A stretch of DNA of 64,000 nt from Paenibacillus chondroitinus NBRC 15376 (GCF_004000765.1 NZ_BILW01000015.1:62001-126000), one strand, 5' to 3'. Shown: positions 8,242 through 16,606, counted from the stretch's first letter. The notes: generated from the letters alone by a model not told the origin. A program made the numbers and translations.

Positions 8242-8283
8242 CTTTCGGTGCCGGACAACCTGGCACAAGCAAGATCACGAAAG
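8242..8283 (+). other. Structured 5' leader of the NlpC/P60 gene
   Basis: CTTTCG (8242-8247) can pair with CGAAAG (8278-8283), and directly inside it GTGCC (8248-8252) with GGCAC (8262-8266), giving a two-tier hairpin about 45 nt before the start codon. I do not recognise it as a named riboswitch; the c-di-AMP ydaO leader often found before such genes does not match by eye. Confidence 0.4.
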
Positions 8284-8327
8284 TCGATGCACAACGTGAA
8301 AAGCAGAACGCTAAGGAGGCATACAAC

Positions 8328-9347
8328 ATGAAAAAACAAATACTCACCCTAGCGCTGGTTCCAGCACTTATTTTCGGCGCAGTTACCGTCCCTATGGCCA
8401 AAGAAGCTTCGGCCGCTACGACGACCACAACCGGTCAAATCGTAAGCTCCGTCAGTTTCCGTCAAGGTGCAAGCACGGATGCTGCACGTATTCGCTACTT
8501 GAAGGCAGGCGAGAAAGTAACCATCTTGTCCAAAGTGAATAGCTATTGGTACAAAGTAAAAGCATCTGATGGCAAGGAAGGATATGTAAGCACCGACTCC
8601 AAATACATAAAAACGTCTAGCGTGACAACGCCGGATGGTTCCGATAATAACAGCGGGTCAACCGGACAAATTGTAAGCTCCGTCAGTTTCCGCCAAGGTG
8701 CAAGCACGGATGCTGCACGTATTCGCTACTTGAAGGCAGGCGAGAAAGTAACCATTTTGTCCAAAGTGAACAGTTATTGGTACAAAGTAAGAGCGTCCGA
8801 TGGTCAGGAAGGTTATGTAAGCACGGATTCCAAGTACATAAAAACTTCAGGCGTAACATCGCCGGGAGATTCAAACAATAACGGTGGTACAAGCGGCGGA
8901 TCCGCCAGTGAAAAAGCGCAAAAAGTGATTGCGGCCGGCAAAAAATATTTAGGAACACCTTATGAATATGGTTCTAGCCGTGATAATACCAACACGTTTG
9001 ACTGCTCTGACTTTGTTCGTCAAGCATTCTTGGACGGTATTGGGTTAAAATTGCCAAGCGACTCCAGAGGGCAAGGGAGTTATGTGAAATCACTCGGTAA
9101 CGCCAAAACCGATTGGCATGATTTGAAACCTGGCGATCTGATGTTCTTCATGGATTACAAAGGGACAAGCAAGTCGAATTACAGCGGTATCGATAAATCG
9201 AAACAAACGATCTCACACGTGGCCATATACTTAGGCAATGGACAGATTTTATCGACGTATTCCAAGGAAAGCGGCGGAGTTCGCATTGATTCCTTTGAAA
9301 ATCGTCACTGGGAATACCGCTTCTTATATGGCGGCAGCGCACTTTAA
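8328..9347 (+). CDS. Secreted SH3b-SH3b-NlpC/P60 cell-wall hydrolase
   Basis: Predicted secreted peptidoglycan endopeptidase cutting stem peptides. The signal peptide 'MKKQILTLALVPALIFGA' ends in an AEA/ASA-like site near residue 29. Two almost identical bacterial SH3 domains follow, then a Gly/Ser/Asn linker and the NlpC/P60 domain with catalytic Cys in 'TFDCSDFVRQ' and His in 'SHVAIYLGN'. ATG 8328 is 7-8 nt after AAGGAGG; the upstream open frame from 8175 lies in the leader. The SH3 region is a DNA-level tandem duplication (8430-8618 and 8661-8849). Confidence 0.93.
   Translation: MKKQILTLALVPALIFGAVTVPMAKEASAATTTTTGQIVSSVSFRQGASTDAARIRYLKAGEKVTILSKVNSYWYKVKASDGKEGYVSTDSKYIKTSSVTTPDGSDNNSGSTGQIVSSVSFRQGASTDAARIRYLKAGEKVTILSKVNSYWYKVRASDGQEGYVSTDSKYIKTSGVTSPGDSNNNGGTSGGSASEKAQKVIAAGKKYLGTPYEYGSSRDNTNTFDCSDFVRQAFLDGIGLKLPSDSRGQGSYVKSLGNAKTDWHDLKPGDLMFFMDYKGTSKSNYSGIDKSKQTISHVAIYLGNGQILSTYSKESGGVRIDSFENRHWEYRFLYGGSAL
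8430..8849 (+). repeat. In-frame SH3b duplication
   Basis: Segments 8430-8618 and 8661-8849 are near-identical with an offset of 231 bp (77 codons). Long exact stretches such as GCAAGCACGGATGCTGCACG recur, which indicates recent duplication or gene conversion. Confidence 0.9.
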
Positions 9348-9352
9348 AATTC

Positions 9353-9388
9353 AAAAAGCAGACTTCGAAATCGAAGTCTGCTTTTTTT
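9353..9388 (+). terminator. Bidirectional terminator between NlpC/P60 and Nudix genes
   Basis: AAAAAGCAGACTTCGA and TCGAAGTCTGCTTTTT form a near-perfect hairpin with A and T tracts on both sides, serving the two convergent genes. Confidence 0.93.
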
Positions 9389-9896
9389 ATACTTCCATAG
9401 GATCAACAAATGGATGCCAATGAATGGTAGGTAAATTGCTTTGTTCACTTATGCCAGCAGAGCCGATCCAAGGGGTTGTTGTAGGTCCAGCAACTAAATA
9501 ATGCTCCAGCAAATTGCGGAAAATAAATGGAAGAGGACGTTCTAGAACAAGATCTTTCGGAACCCAGTGCAGCTCGCCTTCAGGGGTCGTGATACGGGGA
9601 TTCACATCGGTGGAGCCGACGTAGAAAAACTGCTGCCGAACTTCTTGTCCATTTAGACGCAGTAAAATATACTGCAAGCGAAGTCCTTGGATTTCATCGT
9701 GTTCTATGCCAGTCTCCTCCCATATTTCACGTAAGCACGCGGCACGCGGGTTGTTTAGTTCATCTGGCTCTAAATGGCCCCCGATGGCAGCCCACAGCCC
9801 AGGGGACAGTGTGCGCGTTAAAGAGCGTTTCATCATAAGCAATTCATTCCGGCTGTTCCATAGAAGAGCAGTAGACATCATACGCAATGTAATCAT
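9387..9896 (-). CDS. Nudix hydrolase family protein
   Basis: Hydrolase of a nucleoside-diphosphate-linked substrate; which one cannot be told. The Nudix box is 'GHLEPDELNNPRAACLREI' followed by 'WEETGI'. The catalytic REIWEE core is intact, but nine instead of seven residues separate the first Glu from Arg, so the loop has a two-residue insertion. 169 aa. ATG 9896 has an AAGGGA site upstream. Convergent with the NlpC/P60 gene, divergent from pheB. Confidence 0.85.
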   Translation of the reverse strand: MITLRMMSTALLWNSRNELLMMKRSLTRTLSPGLWAAIGGHLEPDELNNPRAACLREIWEETGIEHDEIQGLRLQYILLRLNGQEVRQQFFYVGSTDVNPRITTPEGELHWVPKDLVLERPLPFIFRNLLEHYLVAGPTTTPWIGSAGISEQSNLPTIHWHPFVDPMEV

Positions 9897-9986
9897 GGTG
9901 GCGATCCCTTTCTTTTTCTAGTACACTCAGCTTAGCACAAGTAAACTAGCTCCTGCAAAGAAGCTAGTTTCAGAGCAATTTGCCTA

Positions 9987-10015
9987 TTGCTTCAGACCTC
10001 GTGATTCGATATAAT
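9987..10015 (+). promoter_or_regulatory. Promoter of pheB-hom-thrB-pheA
   Basis: TTGCTT (9987-9992), 17-bp spacer, TATAAT (10010-10015), about 48 bp before the pheB start. No T-box or other leader can fit in the short 5' UTR. Confidence 0.7.
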
Positions 10016-10062
10016 GTCCTCTATAGGTAAACAATAGTCTTTCTAGAGAGGACGGTAAGGTC

Positions 10063-10545
10063 GTGCCGGAAAGCAAAGAGTTTCTACAAACGATCAAGCA
10101 CACCGGTCCTGAGAGGTACTACTTAGTCCGGGAAGATATTTTGCCAGAAGGTGTACTGAAGACGGTGCAGGCCAAAGAGCTGCTCGCTCGGGGTGAAGTG
10201 AAGACGATTCATGATGCCGTGGAACAGGTTGGGCTCAGCCGCAGCGCTTTTTATAAGTACAAGGATGGCATTCATTCGCTAAATAAGCTGGAAAGAGAGC
10301 GTATCGTAACGATTTCGATGGATTTGGAGCATCGGTCGGGGATTTTGTCCCGCGTTCTCGCGCTTATCGCTAATTTGGAAGGGAATGTGCTGACGATTCA
10401 TCAGACGATTCCGCTGCAAGGGATGGCCAATGTCGTCATTTCTGTTGAAACCTCAACGATGGGGGAAGAGATTCGTCAGATCTTGGATCGGCTTCAGTCG
10501 CAAGAAGGAGTTAAGCGTGCCATGATTATCGGTCAGGGCAGTTAA
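10063..10545 (+). CDS. pheB: ACT-domain protein PheB
   Basis: Small ACT-domain protein found next to pheA in Bacillales; the ACT fold suggests amino-acid sensing, but the exact role is not established. The N-terminal part carries a DNA-binding-like helix-turn-helix ('VEQVGLSRSAFYKYKDGI') and the C-terminal ACT domain begins 'SMDLEHRSGILSRVL'. 160 aa; the first ~18 residues extend beyond B. subtilis PheB. GTG start at 10063. First gene of the operon leading to hom, thrB and pheA. Confidence 0.88.
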   Translation: MPESKEFLQTIKHTGPERYYLVREDILPEGVLKTVQAKELLARGEVKTIHDAVEQVGLSRSAFYKYKDGIHSLNKLERERIVTISMDLEHRSGILSRVLALIANLEGNVLTIHQTIPLQGMANVVISVETSTMGEEIRQILDRLQSQEGVKRAMIIGQGS

Positions 10546-10579
10546 GATAAACATATTACTATTCGGGAGGACAAACGAA

Positions 10580-11866
10580 ATGAAACCGATCAAGGTAGGA
10601 TTACTGGGACTAGGCACAGTAGGAACAGGTGTCGTACGTATTATTGAAGGACATCAAGAAGATTTACACCGTCAGACTGGCTCTGCGATCGAAATTGCCA
10701 AAATTTTGGTGCAAGATAAATCAAAGCTTCGCAATATTTCCGTAGACGCGGACAAGCTGACGGAAAATGTTTGGGATGTCATCAGCGATAGCGAAATTGA
10801 TGTCGTTGTTGAAGTAATGGGCGGTGTTTCCGCTACGAAAGATCATATTCTAACGGCTCTGGGCAACGGAAAGCACATTGTGACGGCGAATAAGGATCTC
10901 ATGGCGATGCATGGCGCTGAAATTTTGGCGAAAGCAGCTGAACACGGCTGTGACGTTTTCTATGAAGCAAGTGTTGCCGGCGGTATTCCGATCATTCGTG
11001 CACTCGTAGAGGGCTTCTCTTCTGACCGTATTACGAAGATCATGGGGATTGTTAACGGAACAACGAACTATATTTTAACCAAAATGAGCCAAGAAGGCGC
11101 TGCTTACGCGGATGTGCTGAAAGAAGCCCAAGCGCTTGGTTATGCAGAGGCTGACCCGACTTCCGATGTTGAAGGACTTGACGCTGCCCGCAAGATGACG
11201 ATTCTTTCCACACTTGGCTTCCATGCCAATGTTAGCCTTAGCGATGTTGAAGCAAAAGGAATTTCTAAAGTAACCAAAGAGGACATTCAATACGGCAAGA
11301 AATTAGGATACGAAGTGAAGCTGCTTGGTATTGCTGAAAATCATGACGGGCATATCTCCGTAAGTGTTCAGCCTACGATGGTGAAGAGCTCTCACCCGCT
11401 TGCTTCCGTAAATGGTGTGTTCAATGCCGTGTACGTGACGGGCGAAGCGGTTGGCGAGACAATGTTCTACGGAGCCGGAGCAGGCGAGCTGCCAACAGCA
11501 ACATCTGTTGTAGCGGATTTGGTTGCCGTTGTCCAGAACTTGAAGCTTGGTGTGAGTGGACGCAGGGTGCTTGCCCCTTATAAGGAAAAGAAGCTGAAAA
11601 CAGATGAGCAAATCGCTTGCAAAAACTTCATTCTTTTGCACGTTGAAGATAAAGCTGGCGTGCTTGCCCAAATTACGCAAATTTTTGCTGAGCATGAAGT
11701 CAGCTTGGAGTCCGTCTTCCAGCATCCGAACAAGCACAACCCGAAAGCTGAAATTATCATCATTACGCATGACGCCAACCAAGCCAGCATGAAAAATGTG
11801 CTGAAGCAGTTTGAATCCATGGACGTTATCCACGCCATCAAAAGCGTCTACCGCGTTGAAGGCTAA
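10580..11866 (+). CDS. hom: Homoserine dehydrogenase
   Basis: NAD(P)H-dependent reduction of aspartate semialdehyde to homoserine, the branch point to threonine and methionine. Rossmann motif GLGTVG at residues 10-15, the catalytic-domain signature 'GIVNGTTNYILTKM', and a C-terminal ACT domain from about residue 350 ('HVEDKAGVLAQITQIF') for feedback control. 428 aa is normal. Ribosome site GGGAGG precedes ATG. thrB follows after 27 bp; thrC is not in this cluster, unlike hom-thrC-thrB in B. subtilis. Confidence 0.97.
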   Translation: MKPIKVGLLGLGTVGTGVVRIIEGHQEDLHRQTGSAIEIAKILVQDKSKLRNISVDADKLTENVWDVISDSEIDVVVEVMGGVSATKDHILTALGNGKHIVTANKDLMAMHGAEILAKAAEHGCDVFYEASVAGGIPIIRALVEGFSSDRITKIMGIVNGTTNYILTKMSQEGAAYADVLKEAQALGYAEADPTSDVEGLDAARKMTILSTLGFHANVSLSDVEAKGISKVTKEDIQYGKKLGYEVKLLGIAENHDGHISVSVQPTMVKSSHPLASVNGVFNAVYVTGEAVGETMFYGAGAGELPTATSVVADLVAVVQNLKLGVSGRRVLAPYKEKKLKTDEQIACKNFILLHVEDKAGVLAQITQIFAEHEVSLESVFQHPNKHNPKAEIIIITHDANQASMKNVLKQFESMDVIHAIKSVYRVEG

Positions 11867-11893
11867 TCTATTGAAAAGAGGCGCAATTTCGAA

Positions 11894-12871
11894 ATGAGTT
11901 ATAAGGCAGTGCAAAAGGTAAGAGTGAAAGTGCCGGCAAGTACGGCAAACTTAGGTCCTGGCTTTGACTCACTGGGGATGGCCTTGAACTTATATGCCTG
12001 GATTGATCTGGCCATCTCGGAGCAAACCACGATTGATTTGATCGGTGATCAAATGCACGGGATTCCAACGGACAAGACGAATCTCATTTATAAAGTTGCG
12101 CAAATGGTATTTCAAGAAGCGGGCGTCTCCCACCCGGAGCTGTCTATCTCAATGTACAGCGATATTCCGCTAACCCGCGGACTGGGCAGCAGCGCGTCGG
12201 CGATTGTTGGCGCTCTGGCCGGAGCCAATGCACTGATTGGCAATAAGCTCACAGAATATGAGCTGTTTCAAATAGCAAGCCGCCTGGAGAAGCATCCTGA
12301 CAATGTAGGAGCGAGCCTTTATGGCGGCATCGTGGTTGCGTTCTGGGACGGAGAGAAGGCGGAATCCATCCGGATCGAGCCGGATCCGAACCTGGAGGTG
12401 CTGGTGGCGATTCCAGCCTTCCAATTGGCTACTGAGAAGGCGAGAGGCGTTATGCCGAAGCAGGTAGCCATGAAGGATGCGGTGTTCAACCTCAGCCACT
12501 CATCGCTTCTTGTTGCCGCGCTAATCACAGGCAACCTGGGGATGATCCGCCATGCCATGAAGGACGCGCTGCATCAGCCGTACCGCGCGCCTCTTATTCC
12601 CGGCATGAAGACGTTGCTCGAGCAAGCCGAGAATCACGGCGCGCTTGGAGTTGCACTAAGCGGAGCAGGGCCAACCATGCTTGCGCTGGTGGACCAGCGA
12701 AGCGGCCGCAAGGCGGAGCTGGAAGGTTTTTTGAAAGAGACGCTGGCTAAGGAAGGTATCGAGGCACAGACGTTGTGGTTAAAGCCAAGCCGTGAAGGTG
12801 TAACAACGACTGCGCTGCAGGAAAACGACGGGGATCTCCAGTCCTTCGTAGACAAGGAGGTTCATGCATGA
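11894..12871 (+). CDS. thrB: Homoserine kinase
   Basis: GHMP-family kinase phosphorylating L-homoserine with ATP on the way to threonine. N-terminal 'KVPASTANLGPGFDSLG', the ATP-binding GLGSSAS loop at residues 96-102 and the C-terminal 'GVALSGAGPTMLALV' are all present. 325 aa, typical. It overlaps pheA by 4 bp (ATGA). Confidence 0.97.
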   Translation: MSYKAVQKVRVKVPASTANLGPGFDSLGMALNLYAWIDLAISEQTTIDLIGDQMHGIPTDKTNLIYKVAQMVFQEAGVSHPELSISMYSDIPLTRGLGSSASAIVGALAGANALIGNKLTEYELFQIASRLEKHPDNVGASLYGGIVVAFWDGEKAESIRIEPDPNLEVLVAIPAFQLATEKARGVMPKQVAMKDAVFNLSHSSLLVAALITGNLGMIRHAMKDALHQPYRAPLIPGMKTLLEQAENHGALGVALSGAGPTMLALVDQRSGRKAELEGFLKETLAKEGIEAQTLWLKPSREGVTTTALQENDGDLQSFVDKEVHA

Positions 12872-13731
12872 AGCGAGTCGCGATTCTTGGACCGAGCACT
12901 TTTTCGGAAGAGGCTACCCGCCATTTTTTGGGCGAGGACTTTACCTACGTTTCTTATAAGTTAATTTCCGAAGTCTTCAACGCAACATCGTCCGGTGAAA
13001 CGGATCTGGGCGTTATCCCAATCGAAAATACACTCGAAGGCTCCGTCCATCTGCATGTGGATTGGCTCGTTCATGAAGTGGATCTTCCGATTCGGGCGGA
13101 ATGGGTGTTTCCCATCGATATGAATCTTATTGGGTACCCTGCTCCTGAGGGGAGAACGGATGAGTCGAATCCGTTCGGATATATCCGCAAGGTGCTGTCT
13201 CATCACGTCGTGCCTGCACAGTGCAGCCGTTTTATGAAGCAATATTTAAGCGGAGCGGAATTTGAACAAGTCAGTTCTACGGCAGAAGGAGTACGGATTG
13301 TTTCTTCGCTTCAGGATCCTTCGGTTGCGGCCATCGGAACGGCCATTGCTTCCACGAACTATGGCGTGCCAATGCTGCAAAAAGAAATCCAGGACCACAA
13401 AGACAACATGACGCGTTTCCTGCTGGTCGGCAAGGAAGCTTCCGAGTTGAAACCCTCGGAAGACATGAAGACGACGATTCTCGTCACGCTGCCGGAAGAT
13501 TATCCGGGCGCTCTTCATCAGGTGCTCTCAGCCTTCGCTTGGCGGAGAATCAATCTTTCCAAAATTGAGTCCAAGCCAACGAAGAAAAAATTGGGTACTT
13601 ATTATTTCTACATTGATATAGCGGGCTCTTTGGACTCCGTTCTGCTCCCGTCGGCGATTCAAGAAATTGAAGCGATTGGGTGTCAGGTTCGCATATTAGG
13701 CTGTTATCCTAGCTATCCCTATACGAATTAA
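12868..13731 (+). CDS. pheA: Prephenate dehydratase
   Basis: Converts prephenate to phenylpyruvate for phenylalanine synthesis. The PDT domain starts 'KRVAILGPSTFSEEA' and contains 'GVIPIENTLEGSV' and the catalytic 'DNMTRFLLVG'. The C-terminal ACT domain includes the Phe-binding ESKPTKK motif ('LSKIESKPTKKKLGTYYF'). 287 aa. Last gene of the operon, translationally coupled to thrB. Confidence 0.97.
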   Translation: MKRVAILGPSTFSEEATRHFLGEDFTYVSYKLISEVFNATSSGETDLGVIPIENTLEGSVHLHVDWLVHEVDLPIRAEWVFPIDMNLIGYPAPEGRTDESNPFGYIRKVLSHHVVPAQCSRFMKQYLSGAEFEQVSSTAEGVRIVSSLQDPSVAAIGTAIASTNYGVPMLQKEIQDHKDNMTRFLLVGKEASELKPSEDMKTTILVTLPEDYPGALHQVLSAFAWRRINLSKIESKPTKKKLGTYYFYIDIAGSLDSVLLPSAIQEIEAIGCQVRILGCYPSYPYTN

Positions 13732-13738
13732 CTCTAAG

Positions 13739-13772
13739 TTCCTCCGGCTCTCCAGCGCGGGGGATTTTTTTT
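13739..13772 (+). terminator. Terminator after pheA
   Basis: TTCCTCCG and the CGGGGGA arm form a GC-rich hairpin followed by TTTTTTTT. Confidence 0.75.
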
Positions 13773-13917
13773 GTCCGAGAGGGGCAAAAGCCTAGAAACG
13801 TGCATAAGATGTAATATCATTGTGAATATGTAGGTGGCTTAGCTAGCAGGGTTTATGAAAAATTGCTTGTGAATAAGCTTCCAAAGCCAGTTTTTTCAAA
13901 CGAAAAAAGGAGGTAAG

Positions 13918-15405
13918 GTGTTGAAAATCCATATTGTCAAAAAGGGAGATACCCTGTACGAACTCGCAAAAAAATATCATAGTACATTGGATCAGATCAT
14001 TGCATTCAACCCGCAAATTGCAGATCCCAATGTGCTGGACATCGGCATGAAGGTGAAGATCCCTTCCAAACCGAAGCCGGTCGATCCGCCTGCGTCAGAG
14101 TTCGTTTACAAGCACATTGTTCAGCAGGGAGACAGCTTATGGAAGCTTGGAAAAGCCTGGGATGTACCTCTACAGGCGATGATTGGGGCTAATCCGCAGC
14201 TGAAGAATCCCAACGTACTTATGACAGGGGAAGTTGTCTTTGTTCCCAAAATGCATCATGGAGCTGCGGACACGACGCATCATTCCCCTCCAAAAGCGTC
14301 GACGATGCCTTTCGATCATATGCCGGAGGCACAGCCGACGACTCCAAGCGATGCAAGTCCGCCGCCATATATCCCGGCTCCGGAAGAAACGATGCCAGAG
14401 GCAATGCAACCAATGCCGATGCCAATGCAACCAATGCAACCAATGCAACCAATGCAACCAATGCAACCAATGCCTACTGTTCCTGCACCAGCCCCAGAGC
14501 AGACCTTGATGCCTGAAGTGCCGAGTGGAGAGCCAGAGGAGATTGCGCTGCAAGAACCATACGAGCAGCCAGCCACTCATCCTTTCAAGCAGTTTCATAT
14601 TACTGCGACGGAAGTATTCGCTTATCCAGAGGGTAATCAGCAAGAAGCAGCGGCGCATCCGGCATTTATGCCGTATCAACAGCAGCCGTGGGAACAAGCG
14701 CCTCATCATACTCAAATGCCTACATTCCCTGTGAGCAACGAGGGGTGCGGCTGTGGGGGCCCTGCCATCATGGAGCAGCCATGGATGACAGGACCAGAAG
14801 GATCCGCTACTAACCCATTAGGAAATCCATGGGAAGGGCAGCATCATGGCTACCACCACGGCATGCCAGCAATGCCATGGATGCCGAACATGGCAGACAT
14901 GAACACAATGCCATCAATGCCGAATGTGGCAGACATGAACACAATGCCATGGATGCCGAACATGGCAGACATGAACACGATGCCATGGATGCCGAACATG
15001 GCTGACATGAACACAATGCCGTCGATGCCGAATATGCCTTACATGCCTGACTTATATCCGCAAGGATCTCCTTTTGACATGGGGCAGTCCGGGCATAATC
15101 CGTTTGCTTTTCAACCGGGTCCATATGGAATCCCTTATGCCGGAGCTCACTATCAAGCGCCTTTCGAGTCGCCTATGATGCCGCAAGTTCATACGCATGA
15201 ACTTACGAAAGAAACCGACAAAGATGAAGTCGTAGAAATCGATATTCGTACGAACAAGTCAGGGAAAGCCAAACAAAGCGGCGGTGCTTCCAAAAAAGCG
15301 AAATTGACCGGAACAGACGCGCTTAATGCCTTCGTAAGACGTCAGCAAAGAGCAGTTTTAGAGTCGCAGGAATCCAGACCCAATGTTCCTTGGATTAATT
15401 TCTGA
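13918..15405 (+). CDS. LysM-domain repeat protein, SafA/spore-coat type
   Basis: Two N-terminal LysM domains ('HIVKKGDTLYELAKKY' and 'HIVQQGDSLWKLGKAW') should bind peptidoglycan. The rest is a Met/Pro/Gln/His-rich low-complexity region with MQP repeats and a 12-residue repeat (MPWMPNMADMNT), a Cys-rich 'GCGCGG' patch and a basic tail. No signal peptide. This matches SafA-like proteins that locate at the cortex/coat border of spores, but identity with SafA is inferred. GTG 13918 is 4 nt and TTG 13921 is 7 nt from AAGGAGG; either could start it. 495 aa. Confidence 0.8.
   Translation: MLKIHIVKKGDTLYELAKKYHSTLDQIIAFNPQIADPNVLDIGMKVKIPSKPKPVDPPASEFVYKHIVQQGDSLWKLGKAWDVPLQAMIGANPQLKNPNVLMTGEVVFVPKMHHGAADTTHHSPPKASTMPFDHMPEAQPTTPSDASPPPYIPAPEETMPEAMQPMPMPMQPMQPMQPMQPMQPMPTVPAPAPEQTLMPEVPSGEPEEIALQEPYEQPATHPFKQFHITATEVFAYPEGNQQEAAAHPAFMPYQQQPWEQAPHHTQMPTFPVSNEGCGCGGPAIMEQPWMTGPEGSATNPLGNPWEGQHHGYHHGMPAMPWMPNMADMNTMPSMPNVADMNTMPWMPNMADMNTMPWMPNMADMNTMPSMPNMPYMPDLYPQGSPFDMGQSGHNPFAFQPGPYGIPYAGAHYQAPFESPMMPQVHTHELTKETDKDEVVEIDIRTNKSGKAKQSGGASKKAKLTGTDALNAFVRRQQRAVLESQESRPNVPWINF
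14424..14468 (+). repeat. 9-bp tandem repeat (MQP units)
   Basis: Five exact copies of ATGCAACCA, encoding Met-Gln-Pro. A perfect array like this is prone to slippage, so copy number may vary between strains. Confidence 0.95.
14872..15040 (+). repeat. 36-bp tandem repeat (12-residue units)
   Basis: Units begin at 14872, 14908, 14944 and 14980, with a partial one at 15016. Each encodes MP(W/S)MPN(M/V)ADMNT. Copies 3 and 4 differ at few bases. Confidence 0.95.
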
Positions 15406-15410
15406 ATAAC

Positions 15411-15456
15411 AAAAAAGCCTCCTAAGTCCACAGTCCGTGGATTGGGAGGCTTTTTA
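15411..15456. terminator. Bidirectional terminator, LysM gene / ECF sigma gene
   Basis: AAAAAAGCCTCC and GGAGGCTTTTT arms with inner pair TCCAC/GTGGA; A and T tracts serve both convergent genes. Confidence 0.93.
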
Positions 15457-15477
15457 TTATTTTAGCTGACGGCACCA

Positions 15478-16089
15478 TTATGCAATCATTCCGATGGTGA
15501 AGAAGACCATAAGGCCAACGACGAAGTTCATGCCCCATTTCTTGCGGAGCAGCTCCCGACCGCGGTGCAGACGTGTTTTTACCGTAGTAATCGGCAAGTT
15601 AAGCTTGGTGCTAATTTCTTGAAGCGATAGCTCTTCCAGGTAATAAAGCGTAATGACGCTTTTATATTTGTCGGCCAACTTATTAATGGAAGTGTGCATG
15701 TGATCTTGGATTTCTGTTTGTAGCACAGCGTGCTCCGGCGATTGATCCTGGCTTGCGAGTTTACTGTAATAGCTGTAATCATCGTCATGATCGCTCAGCT
15801 CAGCATCCAAGGATTGAACAGGCCGCTTTTTGCGCAACAAATCAATCGCGACATTTTTGCCGATTCGATAAATCCAGGTAGAGAAGTTCTGGCTCTCATC
15901 GTAGTGATTCAAATTCAAGTAAACGCGAATAAATGTCTCCTGAACGATATCCTCCGAATCAGGCCTGTTATGAAGCATGCGGAATGCAAGCTTTTGTATT
16001 TTATTCCGGTATAACTCGACTAATTCAACGAAAGCATTGCGATCGCCTCGTCTGGATAATTGAATTAATTGAAGTTCTGCAACATTCAT
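15478..16089 (-). CDS. ECF sigma factor, SigW-like, with hydrophobic C-terminal tail
   Basis: Sigma-70 family extracytoplasmic-function factor. Region 2 is seen as 'DSEDIVQETFIRVYLNL' and 'FSTWIYRIGKNVAIDLLRKK'; region 4 as 'LSLQEISTKLNLPITTVKTRLHRGRELL'. The order and spacing resemble SigW. After region 4 the protein does not stop but runs on into 'WGMNFVVGLMVFFTIGMIA', a ~17-residue hydrophobic tail ending the protein, which SigW lacks. No anti-sigma gene follows; the gene ends at a shared terminator. ATG 16089 is preceded by AGGAGGGG on this strand. Confidence 0.88.
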   Translation of the reverse strand: MNVAELQLIQLSRRGDRNAFVELVELYRNKIQKLAFRMLHNRPDSEDIVQETFIRVYLNLNHYDESQNFSTWIYRIGKNVAIDLLRKKRPVQSLDAELSDHDDDYSYYSKLASQDQSPEHAVLQTEIQDHMHTSINKLADKYKSVITLYYLEELSLQEISTKLNLPITTVKTRLHRGRELLRKKWGMNFVVGLMVFFTIGMIA

Positions 16090-16273
16090 GGTGTTTCCCC
16101 TCCTTAGCGTTTTCGTAAGAAAACTGTCTTCGAAAGATCAAGCTTAGCACATTTTCTTGAAGAAAATCGGCTGGCAGCCTTTTCAGATATATATCGTTTT
16201 TCATGAATAAGTATGAGAATATTTCATCTACTTCTGACTATATCATTTCTGTGGCAACAGTCAAATTTTATAG

Positions 16274-16489
16274 TTATTTTATACTCAGAACATTCCCATT
16301 ATTTGCCGAATTTATGGATGTTTGGTTACTTTTCATGTCAGTGGTCGGAAATGAGGCTGAAGTTGAGCGAGGTGTAGGCACGCCTTTTTCAATTTTAAGT
16401 ACTTCATTCCAAATAGCAACGGCTCCCCATAATAGGACAACTCCAATAATCAGGAGTGTTGTACGCTTGATTCGTCTTTTACCTTTCAT
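16274..16489 (-). CDS. Small single-pass membrane protein, unknown
   Basis: 71 residues: a very basic start ('MKGKRRIKRTTLL'), one hydrophobic helix (about residues 11-26) and a Ser/Thr/Asn-rich tail. Topology suggests the tail is outside. The ribosome site is weak (GGTGA about 10 nt upstream). It lies 184 bp upstream of the ECF sigma gene on the same strand, so a link is possible but not shown. No family recognised; the opposite-strand frame over it lacks any such pattern. Confidence 0.45.
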   Translation of the reverse strand: MKGKRRIKRTTLLIIGVVLLWGAVAIWNEVLKIEKGVPTPRSTSASFPTTDMKSNQTSINSANNGNVLSIK

Positions 16490-16606
16490 GATAGAGCTTC
16501 ACCGTCCGTCTTGATTGGTTTGATGCTACTCTCCCTATGGTAAATGATGTATAGCGTCTCATGCAAATGGAAACAATACGAAAAAAGAGAATAGAAGGGG
16601 ATACCA

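Noticed and set aside
8230..8330. ydaO-type c-di-AMP riboswitch before the NlpC/P60 gene
   Set aside because: The leader is too short and lacks the conserved blocks I know for that family.
16203..16514. 103-codon plus-strand frame
   Set aside because: No ribosome site and irregular composition; the minus-strand frame here encodes a plausible membrane protein.
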